Source: Serinus canaria
Taxonomy: Eukaryota; Chordata; Aves; Passeriformes; Fringillidae
Direction of reading: 5' to 3'
Length of the DNA stretch: 64,000 nt
Assembly (NCBI RefSeq): GCF_022539315.1
Contig: NC_066313.1
Location: forward strand, 65,475,934 to 65,539,933
In this document: positions 48,501 to 61,800 of the stretch, piece by piece
How positions within the stretch are numbered: the stretch's first letter is position 1
Layout: each line of letters begins with the position of its first letter
Made by a program: the position numbers and the translations under genes
Notes under the pieces: model-generated
Told to the model about the DNA's origin: nothing
The model's input: only the letters and a program-made list of their open reading frames with translations
The model's database searches: none

Positions 48501-51500
48501 TATCCCCTCCTGTCTACTTTTAAAGTGGTTTTAATCCTGGGACTTGGAAGGGAAATAGGAACATGAGGGACATGCAGCTAAAACTCTATCCCATGCCTGG
48601 GACCACTCTGATAGTGTGGTGTGTTGACAATCTTTGTGTACAAGAAGGAAGATTTGGGGGATTGAATGTTATGGTAACACCAGCAATCAAGTACTGAACA
48701 CAGCTGCCCATTACATGCATGGTGGTGTTGTGTTCCTCAGCTTAGAAGTTTTGGTCACCTTCTCAGCTTCCACCAGCAGCTCCTGTTCACTGGCTCTGTT
48801 TAAATGATCATGTCTTTTTTAGCATAGGTTTTATGGTAATGATGCTCTCTGGTTTTCTGCTAAGAAAAATCTGGTTTTGATACTGAATTCTGAGCTGTGG
48901 GGTTTTGGGAGGTGCTTGGAACTAGGCATGAGGTTTCAGTATGAACTAAAAGGTGAATTGTTTCCTGGTTATAAGTTCCAGGACACTTTCTACTTTACAG
49001 TGAATTTGACCAGGATCTGTTGCAGTAGCTCCCAGTGGTCACTAAAACATTGCCTCTGCTGTTGTTATTTCATTGTTACATGGAATTTAAGTGACGTGGT
49101 TCAGAATATTTGCATAGTGCACTTCTCTGTATTTAACTTTTTAGCATAATTAGGCCACAGCACTGTCACAAGAACACAGTTTTGGTTATGTGGGATCTTT
49201 AATGACCTCTGGAACATTGCATAAGTCATAGCTGTCAGGCTGCAGTGGTGAAAAAAATCTCTGAAGCAATGGCTAGTTTCAGGGAGAGAGTTCAGCAGTC
49301 AGAAAATTGGTATAATGCTATTTTTGGCCTTAAAACCCCTTGCTTCTTTTAATATTTTAGGGTCAGTGGGAGCTTGCTGATGATGCTTGTTGCAGATATC
49401 ACATGCTGCAGTCACAGATGATGGAGAAACTGCTGCATAGAGCAAATGAACAGCTCATGTTCTCCCTCTGCATAGATTCATTACTGGGACCAAGTTACAT
49501 ATATGCAGTCTGGAAATACTAGAGGTCTTTGATCTTTAAAACTTAATGTTTGAAAATGTAAATGATGAGCTCCTTTTGATCTGCTTCTTAAATTAAATGG
49601 TAATTGTGAAAATTACATTTGGCAGTTTTCCACTTAAGGGCTTGTACTTCTCATTTCACACTATGTTAATTTTAAGCTGTATGTCCTTGCTGGTTTTCCA
49701 TCAGTGAATTCTGGTAAGGGGGTGATCCTTATGTTTCTGCATGGCTTAATTATCAGCAGCATGTGTATTTGGTGCTACTCTTTTAACATGCAATTCTTCT
49801 AAACCAAGATGTCAGGGATTGCCAGTTCTGCCTGTATGTCCATGACTAGGGCAATGGGAATCACTGAGGCTGAGCAGAACTCTGTGAGAGTTTGAGCTGT
49901 GTGTGCCCAGGATGGAAGCCCTGGCTTGTTCACCTCAGGTGTCAGGAAATGCTTGGGCACGTGCTCCACTGCAGTCTGGTGATGGGTCCTCACAAACATC
50001 TGCTGATAGCAAAGCAGCAGAGGCTTTTTATCTGTGTGCTTCTGTGCTCCTGGACTACTTGCCTTTCCAAATTACTGGCATCATCTAATCAAAAAAACTG
50101 CTGGTTAATTTAGGGCTCCTAAAATGTTGATGAAGTTCATGCAAAGCTCAGTCTTTTCCTTACATCAGCTTTCTAGTGTGTAGAGGATTTGTCTCTTATT
50201 TACCATAAATGATGATAAAGACCTCTCTGTCTTTGTCCTGTTTTCTTATGAAAGGGGCCTTTGAAGTCTGAGGGCCACATCAAACTGCAGCAAGTAACTC
50301 ACAAGTTTATTCAGAAACTTATCCCTGTAATAGGTTCTTTTAAACTTCTGTTGGTTTAAAGCCAACTCAAAATCAGCTGCTGAACTGAAATGAAGTTGCT
50401 AATTACCCCCTTAGCAAAATCACTTTGTGTACTTTTCAATTATTAATATTTGTTTCACTCTGCAGAGATTAAATTTGTGGGGGAGAAGGTTCAAGGTTGT
50501 TAGTACTGAATGTCTGCCGCAACTTTAAGATGTATTCATGGCTGGAGGAGGTTTTCTGTGGGCTTCTGTTTTATTGGGTCTTTTTAGGAGGAGGTAAAGA
50601 TTCTTTCAGATCCTAAACAGTCTGTGGAGTGAGGTTTTCTGTTTTGAATATCATCATGTGGACCTCCTGCTGTAACTCATTCTACAGTCCTCAGATTTGT
50701 CTTGCTTTCCATCTCCTGTTGATTAGCTTTAGGGATGTTTGCATTGAGTTCAGCATCATGCTGAATTAGCATATTGCTGATTTTGCTGATTTCTGTTTGT
50801 CTGTGAGCTGGCAGATTGGAGCATTCATCTCCAGGAATTTGCATAGGATGTTAAACAATCTGAGTGCTTTAGTGGCGCCCATCAGAGTGAGGAAATTGCC
50901 CAGCTGAGGTGAACAGGAACATTGCAACTCAGACCTGCTACAGCAGCCTGCCTGTGAATTTGAATTTTTTCTTTTAAGCCCAAAATAGAGAGAAAATATT
51001 TCCAAGTGGTGATAAAAACAGTTGCCAGGGAAAGTAAATTTTAAGTATCTTTCTGTGGTTATGGAAAGCATTTACCTTGTGTTTGTGCTTCAGAGTAACC
51101 TTTCCTTATTAATTTTTTTTAGTAAATAATGACTTAAACAACCTTCCAGATAAGTTTTCAAAATAAAAATGAGTGCTCACATTTTTTTGAGTTGGAAATT
51201 GGATGCTTAAATTTTATCTCTCTTTGTTGAGGTGTGGAGGATTTGGGATCATACTTTTTCAAAATTTCTCTCTCTCAAAATGTCGCTTTGGCTTCTGCAA
51301 TATTTTAGGTAAGGAAGACTTGTAGAATTATTAAACTCCTTTCCCCCTCCCCCATCCCTATTTCACTTTTCCATGTGAATTTAAATTATCTGATTTAAGT
51401 ATTTGTGTGGGAAGCACAGGGTGCCACAGAGGCCTTCTATCCCTTCCTGCTGTTGGGACAGAGACCCCCACCAGAGACAGCTGCCTAGGAGTGGGACTGT

Positions 51501-53959
51501 GCAGCCTGTGCAGCACCATTTTAAAGAGTATTTTCAAATATCATGTGATGCTAAACTTTTGTTTTCATTGTTCCTTTGTAGTGATTAAACTAATTTGAGG
51601 TCTAATTAAAGCAAGTCAATAATTAAAGCAAGGAATATTTGAAGTCCAGATTTTTTTTCAAACTTGAAGAGCTTGAAACAAGTGAATTCCATAGGTGCCT
51701 AAGAGCAGAAAACTTGTATTTCTGGTGAATGATGTAGCCAGTTTTAAACCTCCTTCACTGCTCCTTTAAGGCTAGCCCAGAAGTAAATAAAATAAAATAG
51801 AACACCTTAAGCTTCAGACCAAAGCTTTGATTTTGAATGAATTGCTCAGGATGAAAAAAGAAGAGGTGGGTGTGTTCTGTTTCATGGAATTTAAAAAACA
51901 AACAAACACAAAGTAGTGTCTGCTGCCAGGAGAGCTTCTTTCCTGGAGCCAGACATTCATAAACATTCTGGAGGTCTTCACTTGACCCAATGTAATTTCA
52001 TTTTTAGCCCTGTTTGGGGTGGGGTCTCACAGCTTCTGCCGAGTGGAAGGTTTTTCTAGAGACCAGAGCTACAGAGCTGCCGTGGCTCTGTAACCCTTAG
52101 TGCAGCTTCTGTGTCAGAGCACAAGAGCCAAGGGCTTGCTGTTTCCTGTAAAACTCGGTAGGAACAGGATCCTGACAGGACAAGTCTCCTTCCTTTTTAA
52201 GGTGTGAGGATCCCATTTCTCTTGTAACCAGAAAAACAGATAGTTAAACAGCACTATGCCTAGTTGTATTCTTTTTGCCCCGCCCTCCTACTGACACTGT
52301 AGGAAAAGGTTTGACAGTGACATCTCAAGCTAAACTGGCTCCTCAGGGGCTTGGTTACCAGCAGAAATATAGGTACTTGTTTGAAATCTTAGGAAACTGA
52401 AAGGGCCAAGATTAAGGCTTACAGAAAAATAAAAATAAAGTTGTTCTTATATGATATGTACCTACAGGAAGCCATCAGATGTCCTTCTCAATTTTATGAT
52501 AAATAATGTATGCTGGGGTTTGGCATTAGATCTTAAATGGTGTTTAAATTAAACGCTCATGGTTGGATAAAATGGGCTTAGACAGGCTCTACTTTGTTTT
52601 GGTGCTCTAGAGCTAATCATTTACAAATTGCTGAGCTAAGGGGCACAAATTAATGACATTCCAGCATCTTAAAATATCCCTAACTATGTCATACTGAAAA
52701 AATGTGTATTCTGTGTTTAGATGCTATGAATTTCACAGATGTTTTATTTATGTGAAACAAAATCAAGACAGAAGCTGAGTTGCTGTTTTGTGTCAGTTAC
52801 TTTGTTATTCTGAACTGCTGTGTATTTTTGAGTAGCACACAGTCTTTATAATGTTTATAAAATTACTTTCTAGTACAATTCTGCAAAGAATTTTCTGCCA
52901 TAGTATTTTCCCCATGTAGCGTTTTTTAATATTTTTAATGGAGGTATGGGTATCATATGTTTACTCACAAAAAAATTTCTAGATGTCAAAATGTTTACTT
53001 CTTAACCCAGTTTCACTTTGTGCTAAGTTTTCAGATTTGTTAAAAGTAACAATGTCTTCTATTGCAGAGTGTTACTTTCCAAGGATTCAGAAGAAATTTT
53101 GCAGGGATTCTCAACTTACCATTACACTGTTTATGAAGGAAATCTTTTGTTTCATAATAGGATAGTTTCAAATAGTGTTGAATATATGTTTCAGAGTTGT
53201 TTTACTGTACCCCTTTGTTTTTGGCAAAATGTGTTTTGGGTAGTTACATTGTAGCCTTCTTCCTGCATGTAGGTAAGAATATTAACAAGGCTTTTGATTG
53301 TTTTGTTGGATCTTATTTAATTTTAATTTGTTTTTTCAAAGTAATTAAATGGAAGATGGGTAATTTACTTTACTGACCCCAGATGTGTCCTTTGACATCT
53401 AATGCAAAGACTGACGGTAACTTTTCACAGCCATTTCTTTTGTTAGAGATATATATTGGTATGAATTTTGTACATTTTAAAGTGTGGCCTTGACTACTAC
53501 AAATCTTTGTCCAAACAAAACCTCGAAGAGCTACCTCTGAATGTCAAAAGCTAGTAAATCATATTTACTTTTTTTGAGGTTCTGGTGCCAAGTGTCATTA
53601 CCATGGAATATTTAGTCACCAGGCCTTGGGGCTATTTCAGTTTGCCAGGTTTCTGTGTGCTTTCCCTAAATTCAGCAGTGATGTTGCACAGGATCGCTGG
53701 AAGCAGCAGTGGAACTGGAATTATCCAGGCTAGCAACTTTTCCAGTATATATCGGTATAGATGAAGGCAGGAGACCAAGGTGCAGCAAATGTCATGTCCC
53801 TATTGCAGACCTGAGGCAGGGTTATGTGAGGGCTGTGCTGGGTACTATGCCAGTGTGGGCTGGAGGGGATAGGGCAGAAATTAAAGTGGCTCTTCTCATC
53901 TTCCCACCCCCCTGTTGCTCATATGCAAACATGAACAGCACATCTAGGGCTCTCTAGAT

Positions 53960-54000
53960 GTGTTTCTTCTGTTTCTTTGTCCTGTGTTTCTTCTGTTTGC
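53960..54000. repeat. Tandem duplication, period 24
   Basis: TGTTTCTTCTGTTT at 53961-53974 and again at 53985-53998, within T/C-rich sequence. Confidence 0.7.
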
Positions 54001-57000
54001 ACCTCTGGCAGCGAGGCTGTGTTGAGGTTTGCATGTTCTTCCTTGAGGTAGCAAAAACTTGACTTTTTTTTTTCAATTTTTTTTTTTTTAATATGTATTA
54101 GAAGTAATACCTTGAGCAGGTGGATTCATGTGCCTGTGACCAAAAGCTATGTAATGAAGTCCAGACCTGCTTTCACTTTGAATATTTCCTCCCCCGAAAA
54201 ATAAAAGTTATTTTTCTTATGTGGTTTCTGGAGGTTCTTCAAAGAAAACCCCACTGTGGTTGTAACTATTCTCTCCACAGGTACCTGCCTTATTCCCACA
54301 TCACTCTGGCATTGTAGGAGCCCTTTGTCCTTCAGAGCTTGTAGGTCAGTCATTTTTACTAGCTCAAAACATCTTCCATCAAGAAAAGGGAAACCAGATT
54401 TTTAAATTTGTTATCTGACTGTGATGTAGACTCTGTGGAAGTGTAGAAAGTGCCAGTAGTGCATAGGCATCCTCAGCACCACCACCCTGCACTCTCCCTT
54501 CTCTGCAGGCATCTCCATTGTTTTCAGGGTCACTGGAGAAGCACAGGTGGGCCATCTCTAAGCAGTGTAACACTAATAACCTTGCACATAGACCAACCAG
54601 TTTCTTCCTCCCTAGCCCCAGCTAGTGATGAGAATTAACAGACCATACAAAAGAACTGATTAAAGAATTTGTTAGAGAGTATAAATTGGATGTAGCCTTC
54701 AAATTCTAGTCAATCCTATCTCTCTGTGCATCTTCTACCACAACATTAGAGTTACAGAGCCTGGTGTTTGGGTTATATGTGGTAGTGTAAGCACCACTTA
54801 AATGTTGTGCCCTCAAAGTTGGCAGTTATCCTGATATGAATATGTATACCATCTTTCTTTTCTGTTGCTTTAACAATGCCATGTCATAGTAGGCATTACA
54901 GGTTTAAATTTCTGCTTTGGCACTTAAAGGGCATGTCCTAAAATAAACTGATTTATTTGTAGATTTTTTTGCATCTAGGTCATTGTGTGTTTTGAGCAGT
55001 TGCTGTGAATACCTAATTTCCAAAACACCACCAAAAACTCTCCTGGAAACTCACTTTGTTCTTTCTTGTGCCTTAAATCATGGAGATACATACGTGCTTA
55101 ACTAAGAATTTTTACTGGGTTTGATATTTAGATGATGAGACTGAGTGAGTAATAAGTTCTTTTATGTAGAAATTGCATATATGGCTCAGAGAAGCTGAGG
55201 GGGTCATGTAGTTCATGACTACTCTTTTGTAAAATTGAATATTCTTATACTTGGACCATTCCTGGCATATCTGTCTATCTCCATTTATTTTAACCTCTTC
55301 AAAACTGGTACTTAACTTTCCTGGTTAATTTTTCCTCCCTAATGCATGGCAATCTTTGCTGTGAAGTAAATCCATTAGTGCACATTTTACTTTATACATT
55401 TGGAGTATGTATCTCATCTCTTCTTTGCAATAACTAGTCCTTGTACTGCTAAGTGTCTTTTCTTGAAGCACAATACATGAAATAGCGTGACCCAAACTAA
55501 GAGCAGGACTCCTACTGCACCAGTACAGACTGGTGAATAACCACTTGAAGCAGTGTCATTGCATGAAAGGGTATGAGGTTGACTTACTACAAACTGACAT
55601 TGTCAGTTGAAAAAAAAAGTTAACATTGTTGTGAGATATACAGGAATATCCTATTCATGTGTTTGGTTGCACTGTTTTAAGAATAAGATTTTGTAGCCAA
55701 CCCTGAATTTTTCTTGCTGAACTTTGCACCAGTGCTCCAACTTAGGACTTGAACATGGAATTTTTGTTTCATGCAATGTCTCAGGTTGAGCTTGTAAATA
55801 ATGTGGTGGTTGTCCATCACCTAATTCTGTTAAGGACACACTGGAGTTATTTAAAATAACTTCTCTTGGGTCTGGTTTAGTATTTCACGTCATGGCCTTT
55901 TAATCTCCTTACCTAGATTGCATTTCCACAGTCTGCCCTTAAATAAAATAACAAGGCTTTTTTTCCAGTTGCATAACTTCAGTTAATCTACAGCACACTT
56001 GCTGCTTTTCTTGTGTCCAACCAGCTTATTTGCCAAGGCAGAGAAAAAAAGTGTCTTTTCAGACCAAAGTGTTCTTCCCTTTCAAAAGTCATGTCCTTGT
56101 GTTGGTGGTGAGTCAGCAGTATTTAATACCCTTCTAGAAGCTAAAGTTGGGGAGAATAGCCTAAATGTTTTTCTAATCCTTTTTCTGTTTTCTTTCTCAT
56201 GTCATCACACCTCAAAAGGGGATCTTTATTTTTAATTTTTTTTTTCAGTCAATGAGACCTTTCCAGCCCTTTGAGTTAAGATAATTGTTAATGGCTTAGA
56301 GCATGCTCTAGAACAGACAAGAACTTTAATTATGCAAATTCTTCCAGGCTTTGCCATCTCAACACTTATACTCTCAGTGGTTGTTTTCCCAGTCCCATGC
56401 TTCTCTGAAGCATCTGCCAGCTCTTTACCTGAACATCATAACCATCTTTTGATTATCTGGTTTTTTACTTTCATCATGCTCTGTCCTTTCTGTTTCCTGT
56501 AGTAGGACCATAGAATTTCTTCTGTGTATGTTGTCTTTAGTTATTTTTTAACCTAAACTTGCCTGACTTTTTTTTTTTTTTGCTAGTTGTATGAATTTTT
56601 TTCACTTCTATTTTTGTGAATTGGTTTCTCAGACTTCCTGTTTAACCATGCTATACTTTGTTTTAGGCTATTAAATTTCTCATAATATTTTTTTGAGAGA
56701 ATACAAAATTAAACTAACCATAGTACTTTATTTTTTCTTTTCAAGTGTATTACAGAATCTGAAAGATGTTCAATCAAACTAATAAAGCCTTGACACCACT
56801 TGCAGTATGCTGCTGGGTATTCGCTCTACAAAGAGAGCACAACTAAGGCTTCCTCCTTTTATTGTCCAAAACTCTTACATTTATAATTAAAATTTTTTGG
56901 GGGAAGCTGAGGTGCTTTAACATGTCTTATTTGAAGTAGTTCCATATTTTTAAAAAGTCAGCTGTAATTTTAAATCCTACAGGACACTTGTGGTAGTGTG

Positions 57001-57564
57001 TATAACTCATTGTTTACCACCCTTGCTAACAGACTAGCTATCAGTTACTGGAGGTACAGTAACATTTTGGGGGGTCCACACCGGTTTGGTTCCCAGCAGA
57101 TGATGGTTTTAACTGGGGCAAAGCAGAATGTGTAGGGATGTTTATTGAAGTAGGGAGTGTGTGTAAACTAACAGGCTGTCTGGGGACGTCTGTATGGTGG
57201 GATAAGGTGCTATGCTGGGCTTTAATGGCTGTTTGTTTTGTAGCTGTTTTCAAGGGTCCTGTAAGATTCATTGGTTTATCTACATTATGCAGTTGCATTT
57301 CCTGTGCTTACTCCAGCAAAGGTGTGAAGGCAAATTTCTATATATTTCACTCAGCAGAAGCAAAATTAAAAAAAAAAAAAAAAAAAACAAACCAACAAAA
57401 AACTATGCATGAAGGTGAAAATAAAGTTGTTGCATGCAGAACAATTAAAAAATCCATTAATTTTAGTATTGCTTATAAAGAACACAGTTAATGGTGAAAA
57501 TATACTGAAAAGATCTGAACAAGACTATTTCTTATGTTTAGAACTACAAGAGGTAGGTTCTTGG

Positions 57565-57612
57565 CATAAAGGTGAACTAGATGATTTTAGATTAGGGTCT
57601 CTTCCCTAGTTA
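57565..57612 (+). mobile_element. Possible CR1 3' tail shard
   Basis: AGGTGAACTAGATGATTTTA then AGGGTCTCTTCCCTAG resembles the CR1 tail GGACTAGATGATCTT..GGTCCCTTCC. Too short and diverged to be sure. Confidence 0.4.
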
Positions 57613-58780
57613 AACATGAAGATAAAATTAGCATTTAGTGCTGAAACACACGTTTTGCACTGTGTTGCCGTCTTTCTATTCCTTAATCAAAAGAGTATTC
57701 TGACTGGGAGATAGTCTGAATTCTTACTGCTTATAAATATTTGATCAAGTACTTTATCATCTCTTGAGCCATGGGGAATCAGCAAGTCTGGTGGAAATCA
57801 TATAAGCTGCACATGCAATTTTATTTTGAAGTGTAACAGGTGTTAAGATAGGAAAAGGAGAGGAAAGGGTCTTTGAGCATTTGTGATAAGTACAGTACAG
57901 GTTCAAATGTTCATCTTCAAGATAAAGTCTGAGAGGAGACTTCTTATCCAAAGGGAAAGAAGTTTGGAAGCAGAGAATCTGATGGACACCTTCTCTTTCT
58001 TCTTTTCCCCTCAAAGTGCACCTGTAACTTAAAAAGTGATGTTTTGCTGCTTTCAAAAGTTTGCCAGCCAATATACCATCCTTCATTCACATTCACATTT
58101 TCCCCTAATGTTAATGTACGACATATTTAAAATATGATTTTTTTCCCTATATACAGGAAAGAAATACTGTCAACATTCAGTGTAGAGATCTAAACCTGTA
58201 CATAATTTAGAGTTTGCTAGGGTACTGTAGAGTATTTTGGTGGTGAAAGTGCAACTGGCACTGGAAAAAAAAAGTGCTGTCTAAAATTAGTATGAAAAAT
58301 TTCATTTTAGTGGTAGTCTGTTTTGGTATGTTCTGGGTGTTTTTGCTGGTATCTGTCACAAAAGCCTAAAACAATTCATTCTCAGAGAGATGATTGGGAG
58401 CATACAGAATGTCTAGATTGCAAAAAACCACCAAAGTATTTGTATTTATGTAATAGTCAAATGATGCAGGTTATAATAAATGTCAGGATGGTAGAAACAT
58501 GAGGGGGAGGGAAAAAGTGTGGAAACTTTGTTTATGTTTCATGGTTTAAAATAAAAGTGATTTTCCCATAATTTCTTTTCCCTGGATAATTGCTGATATT
58601 GAAAGTTCTTATTCAGCTGAAGTCAGTGTTTTAAAGAAAAAAATTATTGTCAAAATAAATTCCACTTTATAACAGCAGAGGTCAGAATATGTCAAGAGAT
58701 ACGAGATCAGTTTTGCAGTGACTCCCAGCTGGTGTATGAATTCACACTTGATATAGACACAGGCTCTCAGTGTGAGGCTG

Positions 58781-58820
58781 AGAATACTGTCCAGGCTTGG
58801 AGAATACTGTCCTGCATAAG
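58781..58820. repeat. Tandem duplication, two 20-bp units
   Basis: AGAATACTGTCC starts both units, at 58781 and 58801; the second halves have diverged. Confidence 0.75.
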
Positions 58821-61800
58821 ATGCATGAGTTTTTAGTAGGATATTCATGGGTATATGCCTTAATTAAAAAGGCATTGCATACATTTATTACCTTGGACTT
58901 ACCACAAGTTAGACTTGTGTTCAAGTTCTTCTGGCTGCACATCTCCATATGTTGTATAGTGCAAACAACGATCTTTAAGCAACCAAGTATTTTAAAAAGC
59001 TTGTTATATAGGCACAGGAGGAAGTGGTGGGTGACATTTCTCCTTTCTGTAATGATTTCTGATGCAAGAGGAGTGTTTATGAAAAGATGTGTTGCTCTCC
59101 CTATCTGTGTTTTTTACTATTTAATTATAGAGAAGGCTAGAACACCTCTGCTCTAAATATGAAAGTACTGGTGTCCTCCCTCCCCACCCTGCAAACGCAC
59201 TGACATTCCTGCTACGTGTCACTGTCAGGATGAGGATGGGATGGACAACTAGTTTAACTCAGTGGGATAATTCCTTTGTCAGTCTTTAAATGTTGTGCAA
59301 GTCATGTTTGGATGCTTCAAGTTGAAATTATATCCAAATTCTTGTTCTAACAAATGATCTGAGTCTGTATGACCAATGAAACACATGGTTTTGTGATGCC
59401 CCCAAAACCAGAATTAAATCTTGCATTGGAAATAGCATCAGTGCTATGAAGTATCATTCCTTTCTCTCTGGAATTTCGAATTAAAAAAGTCCACAGAGAC
59501 AACATTCTGTTTTGATAAAGCAGTGGATCTAATGTTAAAAGGACTTCCCAGGCGTGTGGTTTTTTTTTTGTGTTTTTTTTTTTTTTTTTTAGGTAGGAGA
59601 AACATCTTTATGAGCTTCAAATAAAGTGGTAAAAATTTTCATGTAGAAATCCTGACCACTTACTAGATCAAGCAGCAGAAATTGGCATAGCTTCATGCAA
59701 CATATATGGAGTAACATGTTTAAACTGGGGGCAGTCTGTGCTTTGTCTGTTGCTAGGCAAAGTTTCAGACATTCCTGGAGTCTGCATGCCCTGAAAGACA
59801 GCTGGTCACAGAAACCATTGTGGCTCAAACCCGAAATGCTTGAGGCATCTTGCCTATGGTAGAAGAAAATCTCTGTCTTCCAGGGCATAGATAATTCTGC
59901 CTATGAAAAAACTGTATGGATTACTGATGGTATTTCTCCATTTAATGCCTTGTTATTTTTAAAGACAAAATAAAGTTAGGCTAAAGACAAAAAATGCCCA
60001 AAGGACATGCATCTGTTCATAATCTGAAAAGAAGATTCAAGGTACAAACATACTAAATGTGTAGAAGAGAGTAGTCTTGGAAGACTTTTTATAGCTCTGG
60101 ATATGTTTTCTAGTGCAATTCGCCTGCTTGTGTGTCAGAGCTTTTTTGTGTGTGTTTTGTGAAGCTTTTTTAATCACTGTAGATGTATCATTAGGGGACA
60201 TTATGTGAATGTATGTGAACCAGCCCACTGCTTATTGAACACTCTGTTTTTTCTACACAGGACTTAAGTTCACAGTGTGTCTTTGAGAAAGGATGTATTT
60301 GCCATATGCAGATAAATTGTTTAGTACACTGCTGACTTGTTTTCCTCTGAATGAGAACAAAAAAAAAAATTCATCAACATGGAATTTTCTAATGATATAA
60401 AAAGGTGGATACCAAGGATTCACATTTTAAATGTTTAATGGATTGGATATGGAGACTGTGATGTAAATTTTTGCCTCTCCCTTGCAGAATATGGAATTGT
60501 TTACAAAGAGTCATGAACATTTCTGCAAGGATGTCATAATAAATACAAGCAAATTATAATTTTCTTATGTAATCAGGGGGAGATAGGCTGCTTTTGACTA
60601 GTAATTAAATCCTACCTCTGGGCAGTGTGCGTAGCAACTCTGTGTAGCTGCTGTGATAGTCAATCTTATCTTGGGTTCCTCTGCACACCCAGGCAAGGAG
60701 GCAAGCACTCTGTCAAACCAGTTTGGCTCCTCAAATAATGAAATAAATAACGCTGCATTTGCAGAGGAGCAGTAAAATGGCTGGAGGAAGTGTCACGCTG
60801 GAGGTGGTTGAGTAACACCTGGGTCATGTGCAATGCTCACCCTGGATCAGAACTGGAGTGATGAGTGATGGTGTTGAAAAAGAAAGGGGGATGGGAAGGG
60901 GGAAGTGTTAAAAGGGTTTGGGAGAGCAGCAGTGCTTCCCTTCTGGACCTCTGTGCTCTTCACCTTAATTCTTTAATTGTAGTGCAGCAATTATTCCTGC
61001 GTGGAGCTGCGTGTGACTGACAGCTGACTGTGCATCTGCTGTCTGTGGTTTTGCAAACCATGCATCAGAGATCCCTGGAAAATAAGAGCTGGCTAGTAAT
61101 GCTTGGCTTAATAAATACTCCATCAGCTTCACCAAAATGTTCAGATAGGAAGGACGTGACAGGGAAATGTGGTGCTTAAAGAGGGACCTTTACAAGTCAT
61201 GTTAAATTGTTTAATAGGGTGAAGTCCTGATTTTGAGGTTGTTAGTAGCCTGATCCCTGATTTCTGCTTTTCTGAACCTTTGGTTTTTTGTAAAGGCAAA
61301 TATATCTCAAACAGTGAAGAAGTTTGATTTTTTTTTTTTTTGAGAGGGGTGAGGAAATATATCTATAATTATGAATGTGTGGTTACTGTTCATGGTGGCA
61401 CTGTGCCTGCTGTGAGATGATGGAAGGGTCTTGAGGAGGTAGCTACAACAGGATCCTCTGAAAAGCTGGAAGCTGTGTGTTCAAGCCCAAGAACAAATTC
61501 ATTTCAGAGTTCTCAAAGTACAAAAACACTTGACCATCTTGCTACTTGTTCACCAAATATTCCCTTTTATTTAAATGCTCTGAAAGGCCAGCATTCATAT
61601 TTTGAAACTCTGCAAACACCTAATCAGTGAAAAGCATTGGTCAGCAAATTTTGCTGAGCCAAAACTTCTTTATTTCTTTGCCCAGACTGATAGTCTGCCT
61701 CATCTAGTTGTTCTCCTGTCATCATTTCAAATGCACGCCATCCTTTTGTGGCTCCCTTGGACTTCAATTTCCTCCACAGCCATTCTTCCTCCTCTGACTG

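Noticed and set aside
49363..49520. Possible LMO7 or unknown exon: an acceptor-like TTTTAATATTTTAG followed by about 50 open codons
   Set aside because: There is no usable donor before the in-frame stop and it matches nothing expected in LMO7. A terminal alternative exon cannot be excluded but is not supported.
56108..56118. MAF/NRF2-like TGAGTCAGCA site
   Set aside because: A single short motif is expected by chance in an intron of this size and has no supporting cluster.
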